From Verrucomicrobiota bacterium (GTDB taxonomy: Bacteria > Verrucomicrobiota > Verrucomicrobiia > Opitutales > Opitutaceae): a stretch of 64,000 bases of DNA. Below are positions 37,128 through 46,526 of this stretch, piece after piece. A model generated the notes under the pieces. The model ran no database searches and had not been told where the DNA came from. It saw only the letters and a list, made by a program, of their open reading frames with translations. Location: assembly GCA_014584295.1 (NCBI GenBank), contig JACTNC010000016.1:62001-126000 (forward strand). Direction: 5' to 3'. Position 1 is the first letter of the stretch. Each line of letters opens with the position of its first letter. Made by a program: the position numbers and the translations under genes.

Positions 37128-40100
37128 CGGGGATCCTCCTGCCCGTTCTCTTGCTTCGTAGTCTCCTGTTTCGATTCCTCTCCATCCGGCGATCGATCGC
37201 GGAAAGCGCGCCACTTCACGCCGATATTGTAGTCGTCAAACTCGTCGTACTCACCCGTCAGCGACCAGCGCTCGCTCAAGGGCAGATCCAGCGCGTAGGT
37301 TTCTCTGCCTTCCCTGGATACCCGCTCTCCCACGGTCAGTGAAAAGTTCCCCGATTGAAAGGCATCTCCACCGAGTTGTCCCGCAAGCGACTGACCAAGA
37401 TAGGCGCCAAGCCTCAGTGCACGCTGTTGGGTGGAGTAGTTCGTTTCTCCCTGCGGCGCCTCACCCGCCATTACGAGGCGCAGAATCTGCTCCGAATCCA
37501 GCGGGGGACTCGAGGTAAACACCAGGTTGGGATGCGCCGCCAGGCCAGTCATCTCCATCCTGAGATCGTAACCGATGCGCCTGCTGGAGGCCTCCAGGGA
37601 TACATAAGGGTCAAAGGGCGCCGAAGTCCGCAGCGTCACTCCTCCCTCCTCTACCACAAACGTCGCAAACGGCAGGGTCACCCGTCCCTCGTCAATCACC
37701 GCTTCACCGGTGGCGGTGGGCTCAGCCAGAGTCCCACCCAGTTTGAATCGCGCTGATGCGAGCCCGGAAAACAGCGGACTCTTCAGCCGCAGAAACCGAT
37801 CTCCCTCCACCTCCACAGCCAGTTTCCAGCGGCTGAAGGGTTCCGTTGTGATCGAAAAATAGGGGGGCCTGCGCAGCGGTGATCCGCGTAGTGAACTTGC
37901 AGATACGAGTGACTGCAGGTCCGTGAGGAAAAGACTGTCGCGGAGAACGGCCGCCCCAGCGATGACGCTGTCCCCCTTTTCCCCCATCGCAATGCGAAGA
38001 TCCACATCGCTTCGCAACAGGAAACCCGACTGCCGGACCAGCGGCAGGTTCTTTCCCTTCAGGGAAAGGTCCATCCGCCAGCCCTCCTTGGCGGAATGGC
38101 TGGCTTCGCCGGAAAGCGAAACGGGTTGCCCACCTGATGTCGCCTGAAGCTTTCCGATCCGCAGGGTGCGATCGTCAAGCTGGATGTCGGCATCGACATC
38201 TTGAAGTGCCCCAAGGGGACCGAACAGGGGGCGGGATGCCGCACCGCGAACGTGCATTTCTCCAGACCACCGCATCCCGGGTCTGAGCGCGACGTCGATC
38301 GCCACCGTTCCTCCAGGCGTGATCCATCGGTCCGCCAGAGCCGCAAATGCCGATACCTTCGTTTCCGGCAGATTCAGTGTCGCTTCAAGATGCGAGGCCA
38401 CCCAGCGCCGCCATTCCGACCGCGCCATGCCATACCAATCGGAGGGGAGCGGCAGACGCGCATCGGCTTTCAATGGCTGATCGGCAATTTTTGCGGAAAA
38501 TCCCTGGAGCGTGACACTCTTACCATCACCCATGAAGTGCGCCTTCAGGTTTTCAATCGCGGGCCACGAACTTCTCCCTGCACGCGTCGGCACTGCAATC
38601 CTGCCGGCCTCCACAGTCGCCTCTCCACGAGGGGCGCTCCACGTGCCCGCGAGATGAACCGCAACACGCGGATCCTCAATCTGCACGCCACCGAGTTCAC
38701 TGACGTGTTTCCAGAAGTAGGCGTCTCTAGCGACATCGATATCAAGGCTGAGCTTCTGCCCAGGTTCGATCACCGCTTTCCATCCGGGGTCCGCGAAGAG
38801 CATGACCGGAAGCGTGCCTTTCAAGGTACCGATGACCTTGCCTTCCGTACTCACCTCACATCTTGAAATCACCACTCCCCCTTCATTCGTGCTGGCAGAG
38901 ACGCGCATCTCCGCCGATCGATGCTCGTCGATTGGAATATCCGCACTCCCCTCCAGCACAAACGTTACGGGGCCATGATCCCACGTCCCATGGACCTCAA
39001 GGTTGCCGATCCTCCAGTCGGACATCCCGAGCGATACAAAGTCCGACCACCAGGCATCCGTAAAATCCTTCACGGCAACCCGCACCTTCCCGCTCTCGCC
39101 GCTGGAAAACTCAGCCGACAGCGATCCCGCATGTCCGCGAAGCGCAAAATCCTTCAGTGACCAACCATTCCTCCAGCCAATTGTTGCAGGACCTGCAAGC
39201 GACAACCGTTCTTCCGAGTCATGAAACAGCTTGAGCGACTTCAATCGCGCACCATCGCGATCGAGTTCCGCGTTCGCTTCCACGCGCCCGGAGTTTCCCT
39301 CCAGGGACACGTTCAGATCCTGCAATCGCCCGCCCACACCCTGCCATACCCCCTTGAAGCTCCGCGCGCTCACGGGACCCCAGCGCGGTTGTTCGATCAC
39401 GATCTCGCCGTGATGTGACGGCTCTTCCAGTCCACCCTCCACCGCCGCGGAGAATCGCACGTGCCCACAGACAAATCCCGGCGTGATCCAGCTTGCAAGT
39501 ATCGCAGGTGGTACCTCTCCGCGCACGGCTCCTCCCAGAATGCGACGATCAGAAAAATCGTAACTGCCCTGGACCGCTAGCGCACCCCACGTGGGTGACT
39601 GAATTGCTCCTGCTCGAATCGTCAGCCGGGGCCAGGAAAACTCCGCATCGAACTGAGAACTCGAGATTTTCCAGTCCTTGCCATGCACGTTTTCTCCGCT
39701 GAACCGTCCCTTCATCTGCAGTTTTCCATCGGCCATGCGCAAGACCTGCGCCTTTCCATCAACCCTCCCCTCGATTTGAAGCCCGGGCAGTTTCCCGAGG
39801 TCCGCGGCAATTCGAAAATCGGTCTCCGGTGACTCCAGCACTCCGTTCCTTGCAACCGTCACCGGAGCCGCCAGCACCGCCTCAATACCGGGACCCGTTA
39901 GGGAGAAGCGCTGTACGCTGAACGCCTGAAAATTGCCCGCGACGAGAATGTCAGCCTTCAATTCCGGCAGCCGGTTTGACGCACCACCAACTGGGCGAGC
40001 AGTTGCAAGGATTCCGGCCGAAAAACCCTCGTCGTGCAACCGAAGGTCGAGCGATCCCTCAACGCGTTCAAAAAGGGATGGCAGGCCAAGATCCGACGCA

Positions 40101-40837
40101 GGAAGCACCCAGTCCTGGGCGACAAATGATCCATTCTCAGGCAGCCACCCGCGCTCTCCAAAACGGGCCCTAAGAGTGCCCTCATGCTCCCGCAGACGGA
40201 TCCATCCTTCGGCCTCCCGCGCCTCGCTGTTGGCGATGCCCATGCTCCATTTTCCGTCTTCGGAATTAAATTGCACGGACAAGGCGCCGCCCCCCTGCCA
40301 GTTCAACCCGACATCGGCCTTCACTTCTTTCCACCGAAGGCCACTCACCTGCAACGACTCATTCTTCCACACCGCCGATGACAGATACACTTCCCCCGCT
40401 TTCCACTTTACCCGTCCCTCACCAAGCCGGGCTTCACCGATCCAGTCACCGATGCTATGCAACACACGGTCGAGCCGCGCGCGCAGGTCCACCCACCCCT
40501 GTATTCCTCCTTCGCTCGATGGGGCCTGGGATGGGGAGACCACGACCCGCCAGTTGTCGACGTTCCAATTCCCAAGACGAGCGGGTCGTCTCCTCCAGAT
40601 CTGCCATAGATTGAGTTCGCCCTCGACGCGATTCGCTTCAACCTCAACGCCGCCCGCGTGGAAACGGACCGCGTGCAAGATGATCCGGCCATTTGTCGAG
40701 CGTTCAAGGCGATCAAAAGTGACGCCGTAGCGACGGCCGACGACTCCCAACGGCCAGGACATCCACCACGGCAGCGTCATGATAGCCAGCAGCAGAACCG
40801 CGGCCAGCGACAGAAAGACGATGAATGCGCGACGCAT
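37124..40837 (-). CDS. tamB: TamB-like translocation and assembly protein (AsmA-like/DUF490)
   Basis: Large inner-membrane-anchored periplasmic protein, 1,237 residues, normal for TamB. An N-terminal membrane anchor (AFIVFLSLAAVLLLAIMTLP) is followed by long repetitive beta-strand-rich sequence, in line with a hydrophobic groove that bridges inner and outer membrane. The C-terminal DUF490 region shows PLFSGLASARFKLGG, EGRVTLPFATFVVEEGG, and GDAFQSGNFSLTVG ... YALDLPLSERWSL, as in other TamB proteins. TamB works with TamA in transporting phospholipids or outer-membrane proteins. It overlaps the Omp85-type gene by ATGA and starts 41 bases after the M3 oligopeptidase stop on the same strand. Codon use matches its neighbours. 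Confidence 0.88.
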   Translation of the reverse strand: MRRAFIVFLSLAAVLLLAIMTLPWWMSWPLGVVGRRYGVTFDRLERSTNGRIILHAVRFHAGGVEVEANRVEGELNLWQIWRRRPARLGNWNVDNWRVVVSPSQAPSSEGGIQGWVDLRARLDRVLHSIGDWIGEARLGEGRVKWKAGEVYLSSAVWKNESLQVSGLRWKEVKADVGLNWQGGGALSVQFNSEDGKWSMGIANSEAREAEGWIRLREHEGTLRARFGERGWLPENGSFVAQDWVLPASDLGLPSLFERVEGSLDLRLHDEGFSAGILATARPVGGASNRLPELKADILVAGNFQAFSVQRFSLTGPGIEAVLAAPVTVARNGVLESPETDFRIAADLGKLPGLQIEGRVDGKAQVLRMADGKLQMKGRFSGENVHGKDWKISSSQFDAEFSWPRLTIRAGAIQSPTWGALAVQGSYDFSDRRILGGAVRGEVPPAILASWITPGFVCGHVRFSAAVEGGLEEPSHHGEIVIEQPRWGPVSARSFKGVWQGVGGRLQDLNVSLEGNSGRVEANAELDRDGARLKSLKLFHDSEERLSLAGPATIGWRNGWSLKDFALRGHAGSLSAEFSSGESGKVRVAVKDFTDAWWSDFVSLGMSDWRIGNLEVHGTWDHGPVTFVLEGSADIPIDEHRSAEMRVSASTNEGGVVISRCEVSTEGKVIGTLKGTLPVMLFADPGWKAVIEPGQKLSLDIDVARDAYFWKHVSELGGVQIEDPRVAVHLAGTWSAPRGEATVEAGRIAVPTRAGRSSWPAIENLKAHFMGDGKSVTLQGFSAKIADQPLKADARLPLPSDWYGMARSEWRRWVASHLEATLNLPETKVSAFAALADRWITPGGTVAIDVALRPGMRWSGEMHVRGAASRPLFGPLGALQDVDADIQLDDRTLRIGKLQATSGGQPVSLSGEASHSAKEGWRMDLSLKGKNLPLVRQSGFLLRSDVDLRIAMGEKGDSVIAGAAVLRDSLFLTDLQSLVSASSLRGSPLRRPPYFSITTEPFSRWKLAVEVEGDRFLRLKSPLFSGLASARFKLGGTLAEPTATGEAVIDEGRVTLPFATFVVEEGGVTLRTSAPFDPYVSLEASSRRIGYDLRMEMTGLAAHPNLVFTSSPPLDSEQILRLVMAGEAPQGETNYSTQQRALRLGAYLGQSLAGQLGGDAFQSGNFSLTVGERVSREGRETYALDLPLSERWSLTGEYDEFDDYNIGVKWRAFRDRSPDGEESKQETTKQENGQEDPR

Positions 40838-40878
40838 GGAGAGATCACGCGCCTGCGGAAGCGGCCTCGCTGTCGACG

Positions 40879-42945
40879 TTACGCCGCCACGAGTCCGCTT
40901 CGGGCAAGCAGCGCGGTGAGATCAGGATCCCGACCCATGAAAGCACGGTACAGTTCCGCGGGGTCGGCCGAATTTCCCTTGCTGAGGATCTGTTCCACAA
41001 ACGCTGCACCGGTCTCAGGATTGAACACGCCCTCCTTCTGAAACCGGGTGAACGCATCGGCATCAAGCACCTCGGCCCACTTGTAGGAATAGTAGCCTGC
41101 CGCATAGCCGACCGGATCGCTGAACAGGTGATTGAAGCGAAACAGGATCGTCCGTCCCGGAGGCACGGTTGGAATCATGCAGTCAGCCACCACCGCGCGC
41201 GCCTTTGCCTCAAGGTCGCCCTCAAGAAACTCCTGCGTCCTCACGTGCAGAACGAGATCCATCTTCGCGAATTGTATCTGACGCATCACTGCCGCCGCGC
41301 CGCGGAATCGTCGTGCCGCGATCATCTTCTTGAACAGCGCGTCAGGGATCGGCTCACCCGTTTCATGGTGCCGCGCAAAGAGATCAAGACCTGCCCGCTC
41401 CCAGGTCCAGTTTTCCATGATCTGCGACGGCAGCTCAACGAAGTCCCACGCCACGTTGACGCCATTGAGCGACTTGATCTCGACCTCGCCCAGCAGGTGA
41501 TGAAGGAGATGTCCGAACTCGTGGAAAATCGTCTCGACCTCGCGATGGGTGAGCAACGCCTGCTTGTTCCCGATCGGCGGCGTCAGGTTTCCGCAAATGT
41601 ATCCGAGGTGGGGCTCCCGTCCGGCAGACGGTGTCGGTCCGCCCGTCAGCAGGTAGCCCATCCATGCACCGCCACGCTTGGATTCACGCGGATGCCAGTC
41701 GGCATAGAACGACCCTAGGTGCCTTTTCCGGCGATCGAAGAGATCATAGTACTTCACCTCGGGATGCCAGGTCTCGACACTTCCGGCGGGACGCTCGACT
41801 ATCGTCAGGCCCAGGACGCGATCGGCGATTTCGAAGAGCCCGGAAATCACCCGGTTCATCGGGAAGTAGGGCCGAAGAGCCTCCTCGTCGAAATCATACC
41901 GGTCCTTGCGCAAGCGCTCCGCCCAGAAGGCAACCTCCCAGGCCTTCAACGGACCGGGTGGCGTACCGGTCCTTTGAGCCTTGAATTCCTCGAGTTCACG
42001 GCATTCGCGTGCAAACGGCGCATCCGCTCGCGCCTTCAGGTCCTCAATGAAGGCGAGCGCTCGCGCGCCGGACTTTGCCATGCGGCGCTCGAGAACAAGA
42101 TCAGCGAAATGGGACTTGCCGAGCAGGGTCGCCTTCTCCGCACGCAGCTCCAGGATGCGCCGCACAAGGCCGGCATTCTCATGCGGTGCAGTGGAACCGA
42201 CAGACACCGACGCAGCCCACACCTCCTTTCGGAGCGCCTCGTCCTCCGCATAAGTCATCACCGGCTCGATCGACGGACCGTGCAGCGTAAACCGCCAGAC
42301 CGGCTTTTCGGGCGAGCCAAGTCCCTTCCGTTCAGCATTCGCGCGCGCCGCAGCCTTCGCATGCTCAGGTAATCCCTTGAGTTTTGACTCGTCCTCGACC
42401 AGATGCTGCCAGGCATTCGTTGCATCGAGCACGTTCTCGGAGTACTTCTGCGTCAGTTGTGCCAGTTCGCTCTGCAACGCCTCAAGGCGGGCACGATGCT
42501 CCTCCGGCAGGTCCGCACCCGCGAGGCGGAAGGACGCACCCGTTTCCTCGATGAGACGCGCGTGAATCCCCTTCATCGATTTTCCCTCAGCTGAGGACGC
42601 AAAGGCCTTGAGGCGCAACCAAAGCTCGGCATTCAGAGGAATCTTCGCAAAGAACGCCGACACCTTCGGCAACATCGCATTGTGCGCCTCACGGATCGCC
42701 GGCGAGTCGGCCACCGACTGAAGATGAGTCACTTTCCCCCAGGCAAAATTCAGCTCCTCGGTCGCCCGCTCAAGCGCAAGAAACGTATTGTCGTACGTGA
42801 GCCTTTCGGGATCCTGCGACGCGATCGCCGTGATCGCCGCATCGGCGCGGGTCAGGGCGAGTTCAATGTCAGGCGCGATCTGCTCCGGGGTGTGCTGTGA
42901 CCAGCGAACTTGAAAATCGGGATCAAGGAATGGGTGTGCACTCAT
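40879..42945 (-). CDS. M3-family oligopeptidase (oligopeptidase A-like)
   Basis: Cytoplasmic zinc endopeptidase that degrades short peptides, such as cleaved signal peptides. The 688-residue length is close to oligopeptidase A. The zinc site is HEFGH (475-479), within ETIFHEFGHLLHHLL, and the third ligand comes from DFVELPSQIMENW. Also present are GAWMGYLLTGG near the cleft and the C-terminal YAAGYYSYKWAEVLDADAF. The start at 42945 (MSAHPFLDPDFQVRW) is preferred over an in-frame ATG at 43017. It is upstream of tamB on the same strand with a 41-base gap, and follows the second TonB receptor gene by 82 bases, so all may form a single long transcript. It could also be called prlC or opdA. Confidence 0.93.
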   Translation of the reverse strand: MSAHPFLDPDFQVRWSQHTPEQIAPDIELALTRADAAITAIASQDPERLTYDNTFLALERATEELNFAWGKVTHLQSVADSPAIREAHNAMLPKVSAFFAKIPLNAELWLRLKAFASSAEGKSMKGIHARLIEETGASFRLAGADLPEEHRARLEALQSELAQLTQKYSENVLDATNAWQHLVEDESKLKGLPEHAKAAARANAERKGLGSPEKPVWRFTLHGPSIEPVMTYAEDEALRKEVWAASVSVGSTAPHENAGLVRRILELRAEKATLLGKSHFADLVLERRMAKSGARALAFIEDLKARADAPFARECRELEEFKAQRTGTPPGPLKAWEVAFWAERLRKDRYDFDEEALRPYFPMNRVISGLFEIADRVLGLTIVERPAGSVETWHPEVKYYDLFDRRKRHLGSFYADWHPRESKRGGAWMGYLLTGGPTPSAGREPHLGYICGNLTPPIGNKQALLTHREVETIFHEFGHLLHHLLGEVEIKSLNGVNVAWDFVELPSQIMENWTWERAGLDLFARHHETGEPIPDALFKKMIAARRFRGAAAVMRQIQFAKMDLVLHVRTQEFLEGDLEAKARAVVADCMIPTVPPGRTILFRFNHLFSDPVGYAAGYYSYKWAEVLDADAFTRFQKEGVFNPETGAAFVEQILSKGNSADPAELYRAFMGRDPDLTALLARSGLVAA

Positions 42946-43027
42946 TTCCAGTGAAGCAACCGCACCACGGCCACAGGTCAAGCCATGCGGCGAACAGCCC
43001 CTATCCTGCCGCGGCAAAGATATCCCA

Positions 43028-44911
43028 CTACCACCGGTAATTCACTCCAGCCGACACCTGTCTCCGCCCAGCGGGTACCGCGGGAACCTCCTCGAAATTT
43101 TCATCCCAGATGTTGTCAACTTGCGCGCCAAGGGTCAGCCCGTGAATCGTCCTGGGAGAGAAATAGATGCCCGCCAGACCAAGGATCGCCTCATCGCCGC
43201 CCTCCCGGCGCAGGGAATTGTCCTCCTGAATTCGCAGCTCATGGTCGATGCGCAGCTCCCATCCTCCACCCAGCCGCACGGTGGCCGCAGCCGTCAACCG
43301 GTGTTTCGGAAAATTGAGCGCATAGAAACTCGCGTCGACTGTCGCTGAACCGTAGTCCGCTTCCTTGTGAAGGTACGTATAGCCGAGCGCGAGGTCCAGA
43401 TGACGCGCCTGTCGCCTCAGGACTACTTCAACACCTGCCGTGCCCATGTCCACCGGATTTGCGGTGCGGGCCGTCACCCCGCGCCGATACGTCCAGTCCA
43501 CAAGCCTGTCATCCCAGCGATAGAAGATCGCCCCGCTTGCCCGCCATCCCGCCCACGTGCCTTGGCCTCCGATTTCGAGTGTTTGCGCAACCTGTCGGCC
43601 GAGATCGGGATTTCCTCGGAAAAGTCCCGCCCCTGTCGCAGAGTTCAACGCGGTATAGGTGGCTGTTTGTGTTGTTTTCGCAAAACTCGCGTACAAGCGG
43701 TCCCATCCGTCACCGGAAGATCCGCGGGCCAGCGCGATCTCCGCCATCGGCGAAATCGCGGAACCGTCGCGATTCGTGTCATCATAGGAAAGGCCCGCCT
43801 TCGCGGTGAGCCTGTGTCCTTGCTGAAGCAGCCAACTTTTCTCCGGAGCGACCACAAACTTGTAGTGAGTCCGCTGCCGGTACCGGCCTGCGGTGAGCGA
43901 TGTCGATTTCAGCGCATCCGTCACCGCCGTCACACCGGCGCTCCAAACAATATCTCCGATCGTCTTGCGCGCTTCGGCTCCGGCGCCGTATACCCAGGTC
44001 GTATGTTGAAACGGATGAATCGGCCCCACCGGCAGGAGACGGTTGAAGGCATAGTCGTCCTTGTTGCGACGGTAGTAGCCGCCCGCTTCAAAATAATCCC
44101 CGTCCTGCGCCTCAACGCGATGATTTACCATCACAAGAACCGTCTGCAGGCGATCGGACTCGGGTGAATTGAAGGGCGTATAAAGGTTCCGCCAGCCGAA
44201 GAATTTCGCCTGATATCCCGCATATAGGTCCGTCTGTCTTTGCGGACCTGAAAGCTGGAGCCGCGCGCCCACACGGGAAAACTCGTGATCGCCATAGGGA
44301 CGCGAGCCATCTGAACGGGACCTCGCCCATTCCGCATCAGCTCCGATACTGTAGCGTCTACCGGGCAGTTCACGTCGGTAACCCTGATAGAACTCCGCTC
44401 GCTCGAGTGCAAATTCACCGGCCCCTACCGATGCATAACCGAGATTCGCGACCGGCCGCCACGCGTAGGCTGCCGTACCGGTCCCGGCATTCCACCCGCG
44501 CAGCGCGTTGGCGTACCCCGTGAGAACGTCCGGCGGAGTCAGCATCGCGGGCGCAATCGGCAGTTCGGCAAAATAGTGCCCGGTCTGGGGATCGTAGATC
44601 GAGGATGCACCGATCTTGAATCCACTTTGCTCGAAGATTCCACCCCGGATCGCGACATCCGACTGCCCTTCCGCCAGATTGCGGGCCTGGACGTCGACCA
44701 AGGGTTCGAATCTCAGCGCCGTAACGGGCATGGAAAAGGTCGATCCAGGCTCGGTATTGGCCACGTGAAAAGCATCCACCGAAACCATCGGCATTTCCTG
44801 AACCTGATCCGCGAGCGCATCGCAAACCGGTCCAAGGAGTGCGCCAAACAAGATCAGCCCCCCAAGCTTCCAACCGCAGCTTACGCTTCGCCCTGTGTTT
44901 TCCTCACCCAT
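43028..44911 (-). CDS. TonB-dependent receptor (BtuB-like size)
   Basis: Outer-membrane gated receptor of 627 residues, close to BtuB in length. The N-terminus is a signal peptide (LGGLILFGALLGPVCDALA), the plug follows with LVDVQARNLAEGQSDVAIRGGIFEQSGF and AELPIAPAMLTPPDVLTG, and the barrel ends in RRQVSAGVNYRW, an aromatic C-terminus. The plug lacks a clear 'PGTSVLVDG' style glycine loop but the NLAEGQSDVAIRGG segment fits the usual RG(I/V) motif. The substrate is unknown; vitamin B12 or an iron complex are typical options. No cobalamin riboswitch is visible between this gene and the ferredoxin gene. An 8-bp inverted repeat lies 43 bases or more before the start. Together with the larger receptor at 1125 the window holds two TonB receptors. 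Confidence 0.83.
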   Translation of the reverse strand: MGEENTGRSVSCGWKLGGLILFGALLGPVCDALADQVQEMPMVSVDAFHVANTEPGSTFSMPVTALRFEPLVDVQARNLAEGQSDVAIRGGIFEQSGFKIGASSIYDPQTGHYFAELPIAPAMLTPPDVLTGYANALRGWNAGTGTAAYAWRPVANLGYASVGAGEFALERAEFYQGYRRELPGRRYSIGADAEWARSRSDGSRPYGDHEFSRVGARLQLSGPQRQTDLYAGYQAKFFGWRNLYTPFNSPESDRLQTVLVMVNHRVEAQDGDYFEAGGYYRRNKDDYAFNRLLPVGPIHPFQHTTWVYGAGAEARKTIGDIVWSAGVTAVTDALKSTSLTAGRYRQRTHYKFVVAPEKSWLLQQGHRLTAKAGLSYDDTNRDGSAISPMAEIALARGSSGDGWDRLYASFAKTTQTATYTALNSATGAGLFRGNPDLGRQVAQTLEIGGQGTWAGWRASGAIFYRWDDRLVDWTYRRGVTARTANPVDMGTAGVEVVLRRQARHLDLALGYTYLHKEADYGSATVDASFYALNFPKHRLTAAATVRLGGGWELRIDHELRIQEDNSLRREGGDEAILGLAGIYFSPRTIHGLTLGAQVDNIWDENFEEVPAVPAGRRQVSAGVNYRW

Positions 44912-44953
44912 ATGCCCGCAATCTCACTGAAGGGAAACAGCCGTGCCAAGCCT

Positions 44954-44986
44954 ATTGTTAACTACATTCTGTTTTTGATTAACAAT
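44954..44986 (-). promoter_or_regulatory. Inverted repeat ATTGTTAA-N17-TTAACAAT upstream of the TonB receptor
   Basis: Two perfect 8-bp arms, 44954-44961 and 44979-44986, are separated by 17 AT-rich bases in an otherwise GC-rich region and lie about 43 to 75 bases before the receptor start. The arms could be an operator for a dimeric repressor, or a -35/-10 like pair, as their spacing would fit roughly either. No named operator consensus is matched. Confidence 0.4.
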
Positions 44987-45047
44987 GAACTCCAAAAAAG
45001 ACTGGGATCAAATCTTTCATCATCGCGCGGCATCCGCCGGCGCCGGA

Positions 45048-45347
45048 TCAGGAACGGGCCTCGCCGGTAGCCTGAGGCGTTGCGCTGGCCTGGGACTGGG
45101 AGTCCGCCGCACCATCATCGCCGTCAGAACCAATCGCTTCCACCGGGCAGCCTTCCAAGGCCTCCATGCACTGGTCGATTTCCTCCTGGGTGGTCGGCTG
45201 CTTGAAAACGTAGGAATGCCCCCCGTCGTCATGGCGGGTGAAAAAGCCGGGCGCGGTCTCGCGACAGAGATCGCAGTCAATGCACTGCTGATCCACGTAG
45301 AATTTCCCGGGAACATTGTTTTCCCACTTGTCGTCTTTGTTGGCCAT
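45048..45347 (-). CDS. Single [4Fe-4S] ferredoxin
   Basis: Small electron carrier of 99 residues. The cluster ligands are C22, C25 and C28 (CIDCDLC) and C67, followed by proline (GCPVEAI), as in monocluster ferredoxins of the Desulfovibrio/Thermotoga type. An additional cysteine, C60, is present. The acidic alanine/serine-rich tail (DGDDGAADSQSQASATPQ) is not needed for cluster binding. The ATG at 45347 yields MANKDDKWENNVPGKFYVDQ; an upstream ATG at 45371 would add eight residues. It is divergent from the rhomboid protease gene, and the TonB receptor gene follows downstream on the same strand. Electron donors and acceptors cannot be inferred. Confidence 0.9.
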   Translation of the reverse strand: MANKDDKWENNVPGKFYVDQQCIDCDLCRETAPGFFTRHDDGGHSYVFKQPTTQEEIDQCMEALEGCPVEAIGSDGDDGAADSQSQASATPQATGEARS

Positions 45348-45373
45348 GGCGTATAGCGGACAAAATCGCACCC

Positions 45374-45395
45374 GGGCGTGCTGTCAAGCACGCCG
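45374..45395. other. Perfect 8-bp inverted repeat in the ferredoxin/rhomboid divergent region
   Basis: GGCGTGCT (45375-45382), a GTCA loop and AGCACGCC (45387-45394) form a perfect stem-loop. It begins 28 bases upstream of the ferredoxin start, in the 5' leader if transcription begins further upstream. On the minus strand it is followed by GGGTGCGATTTTG, too weak a U-tract for a confident terminator. It could be an operator or attenuator. Confidence 0.4.
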
Positions 45396-45554
45396 CCCGA
45401 ATGCATTTTCCGCCCCTGTTCATCGGAAACCCGTGCTTCCGGCAAAGCTCCACGCCCATTTTTTGACCGGCATTGCCGCAATTTGACTCTTTTTTCGTGG
45501 GATTCCCGGGAGTGCGCTTGAGTTTGGGAGGAGGCTCGTCACCCTCTTGCAAGC

Positions 45555-46457
45555 ATGCTAACTGACCGGCCCTACATGCGCAGGGGACACCGCGGCCAAA
45601 CGACTTCAGTGCTCGTCTGGCTGCTGTCTGCCCTCGCAGCCGGGCATGTTGTGCAGTTGCTGTTTCACCGTCTGTTTGCCGAACCAACAGGCCGGATTTA
45701 CGACGCCCTCTTCGAGCTCAGCATCGATGGATTGAAACACGGGGAGGTCTGGAGCCTGTTTACCTACGGCTTTCTGCATGATACCGGACCACTCATCCTC
45801 CTGCATCTTCTCGTCAATGCGGTGTTCATCTGGTTGATAGGAAGTGAGTTACTACCGTTCATGGGACCCAGACGATTCATCGGATTCTGGTTCTTTTCCC
45901 TCGGGCTTGGCGGCGCTTTGTGGGCTGCTGCGCATTGGCGTTTTCAGGACAGCCTCATCGGCGCCTCCTCCACGGTCGCAGGCCTCATCACGCTCTACGG
46001 CCTTCTCAACCCCAACCAGCGGGTATCGGTTTCGCTGCTCTTTGTGCCCATCACATTTGTCATGAAGCATGCCGTGCTCACACTGCTTGCCGTGGAGGTG
46101 ATCGGTTATCTGGTTTTCGAACGCACAGGCAATCTCTCAAGCTTGGGTTGGGAGCACTCGGCGCACCTGGGTGGCATGCTCGCAGGCTGGGCCTATTTCC
46201 AGTTTGTCCACCAGCGGGAATGGCGCAATCCGGACGGAAGCGCGGAAGCCGCGTTGACAATCCAATTGCTAAAGCGCTCCGCCACCCGGCGCAATCCTCC
46301 AGCACCTGAGGTCAAGGCAACACCTGTCAGTCGTGAGGACATGAAGGCGGAGGTCGATCGTGTGCTCGACAAGATAAACAGCGAGGGACTCGCCTCCTTG
46401 ACACCCGAAGAGCGCCGCGTGCTCGACGCCGCGCGTGACACCCTGAGCAAACCGTAA
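45555..46457 (+). CDS. Rhomboid-family intramembrane serine protease
   Basis: Integral-membrane protease that cleaves within or near transmembrane helices. The 300 residues show six or so hydrophobic segments. The catalytic serine is S138 in LIGASSTVAGL (GASS, where many rhomboids have GASG) and the catalytic histidine is probably H204 in HSAHLGGMLAG. The C-terminal 80 residues are soluble, basic and helical (VKATPVSREDMKAEVDRVLDKI), a frequent addition in this group. The ATG at 45555 was used; a strong purine stretch GGGAGGAGG ends 20 bases before it, too far to be a normal ribosome-binding site. It is divergent from the ferredoxin gene and followed by the S41 protease gene 69 bases later. 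Confidence 0.88.
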   Translation: MLTDRPYMRRGHRGQTTSVLVWLLSALAAGHVVQLLFHRLFAEPTGRIYDALFELSIDGLKHGEVWSLFTYGFLHDTGPLILLHLLVNAVFIWLIGSELLPFMGPRRFIGFWFFSLGLGGALWAAAHWRFQDSLIGASSTVAGLITLYGLLNPNQRVSVSLLFVPITFVMKHAVLTLLAVEVIGYLVFERTGNLSSLGWEHSAHLGGMLAGWAYFQFVHQREWRNPDGSAEAALTIQLLKRSATRRNPPAPEVKATPVSREDMKAEVDRVLDKINSEGLASLTPEERRVLDAARDTLSKP

Positions 46458-46526
46458 GCGCCCGCCGCGCTACGATCTGCCGCCGGACCTGCAACCTTTT
46501 CCGCCGTCGCCTTTCCCATTTCCGTA

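Noticed and set aside
44912..45047. Cobalamin riboswitch before the BtuB-like receptor
   Set aside because: The gap is only 136 bases and shows no B12-box or typical aptamer sequence; the only structure is the 8-bp inverted repeat.
45526..45534. GGGAGGAGG as a ribosome-binding site for the rhomboid gene
   Set aside because: It ends 20 bases before the ATG, too far for normal use, and no in-frame start lies closer.
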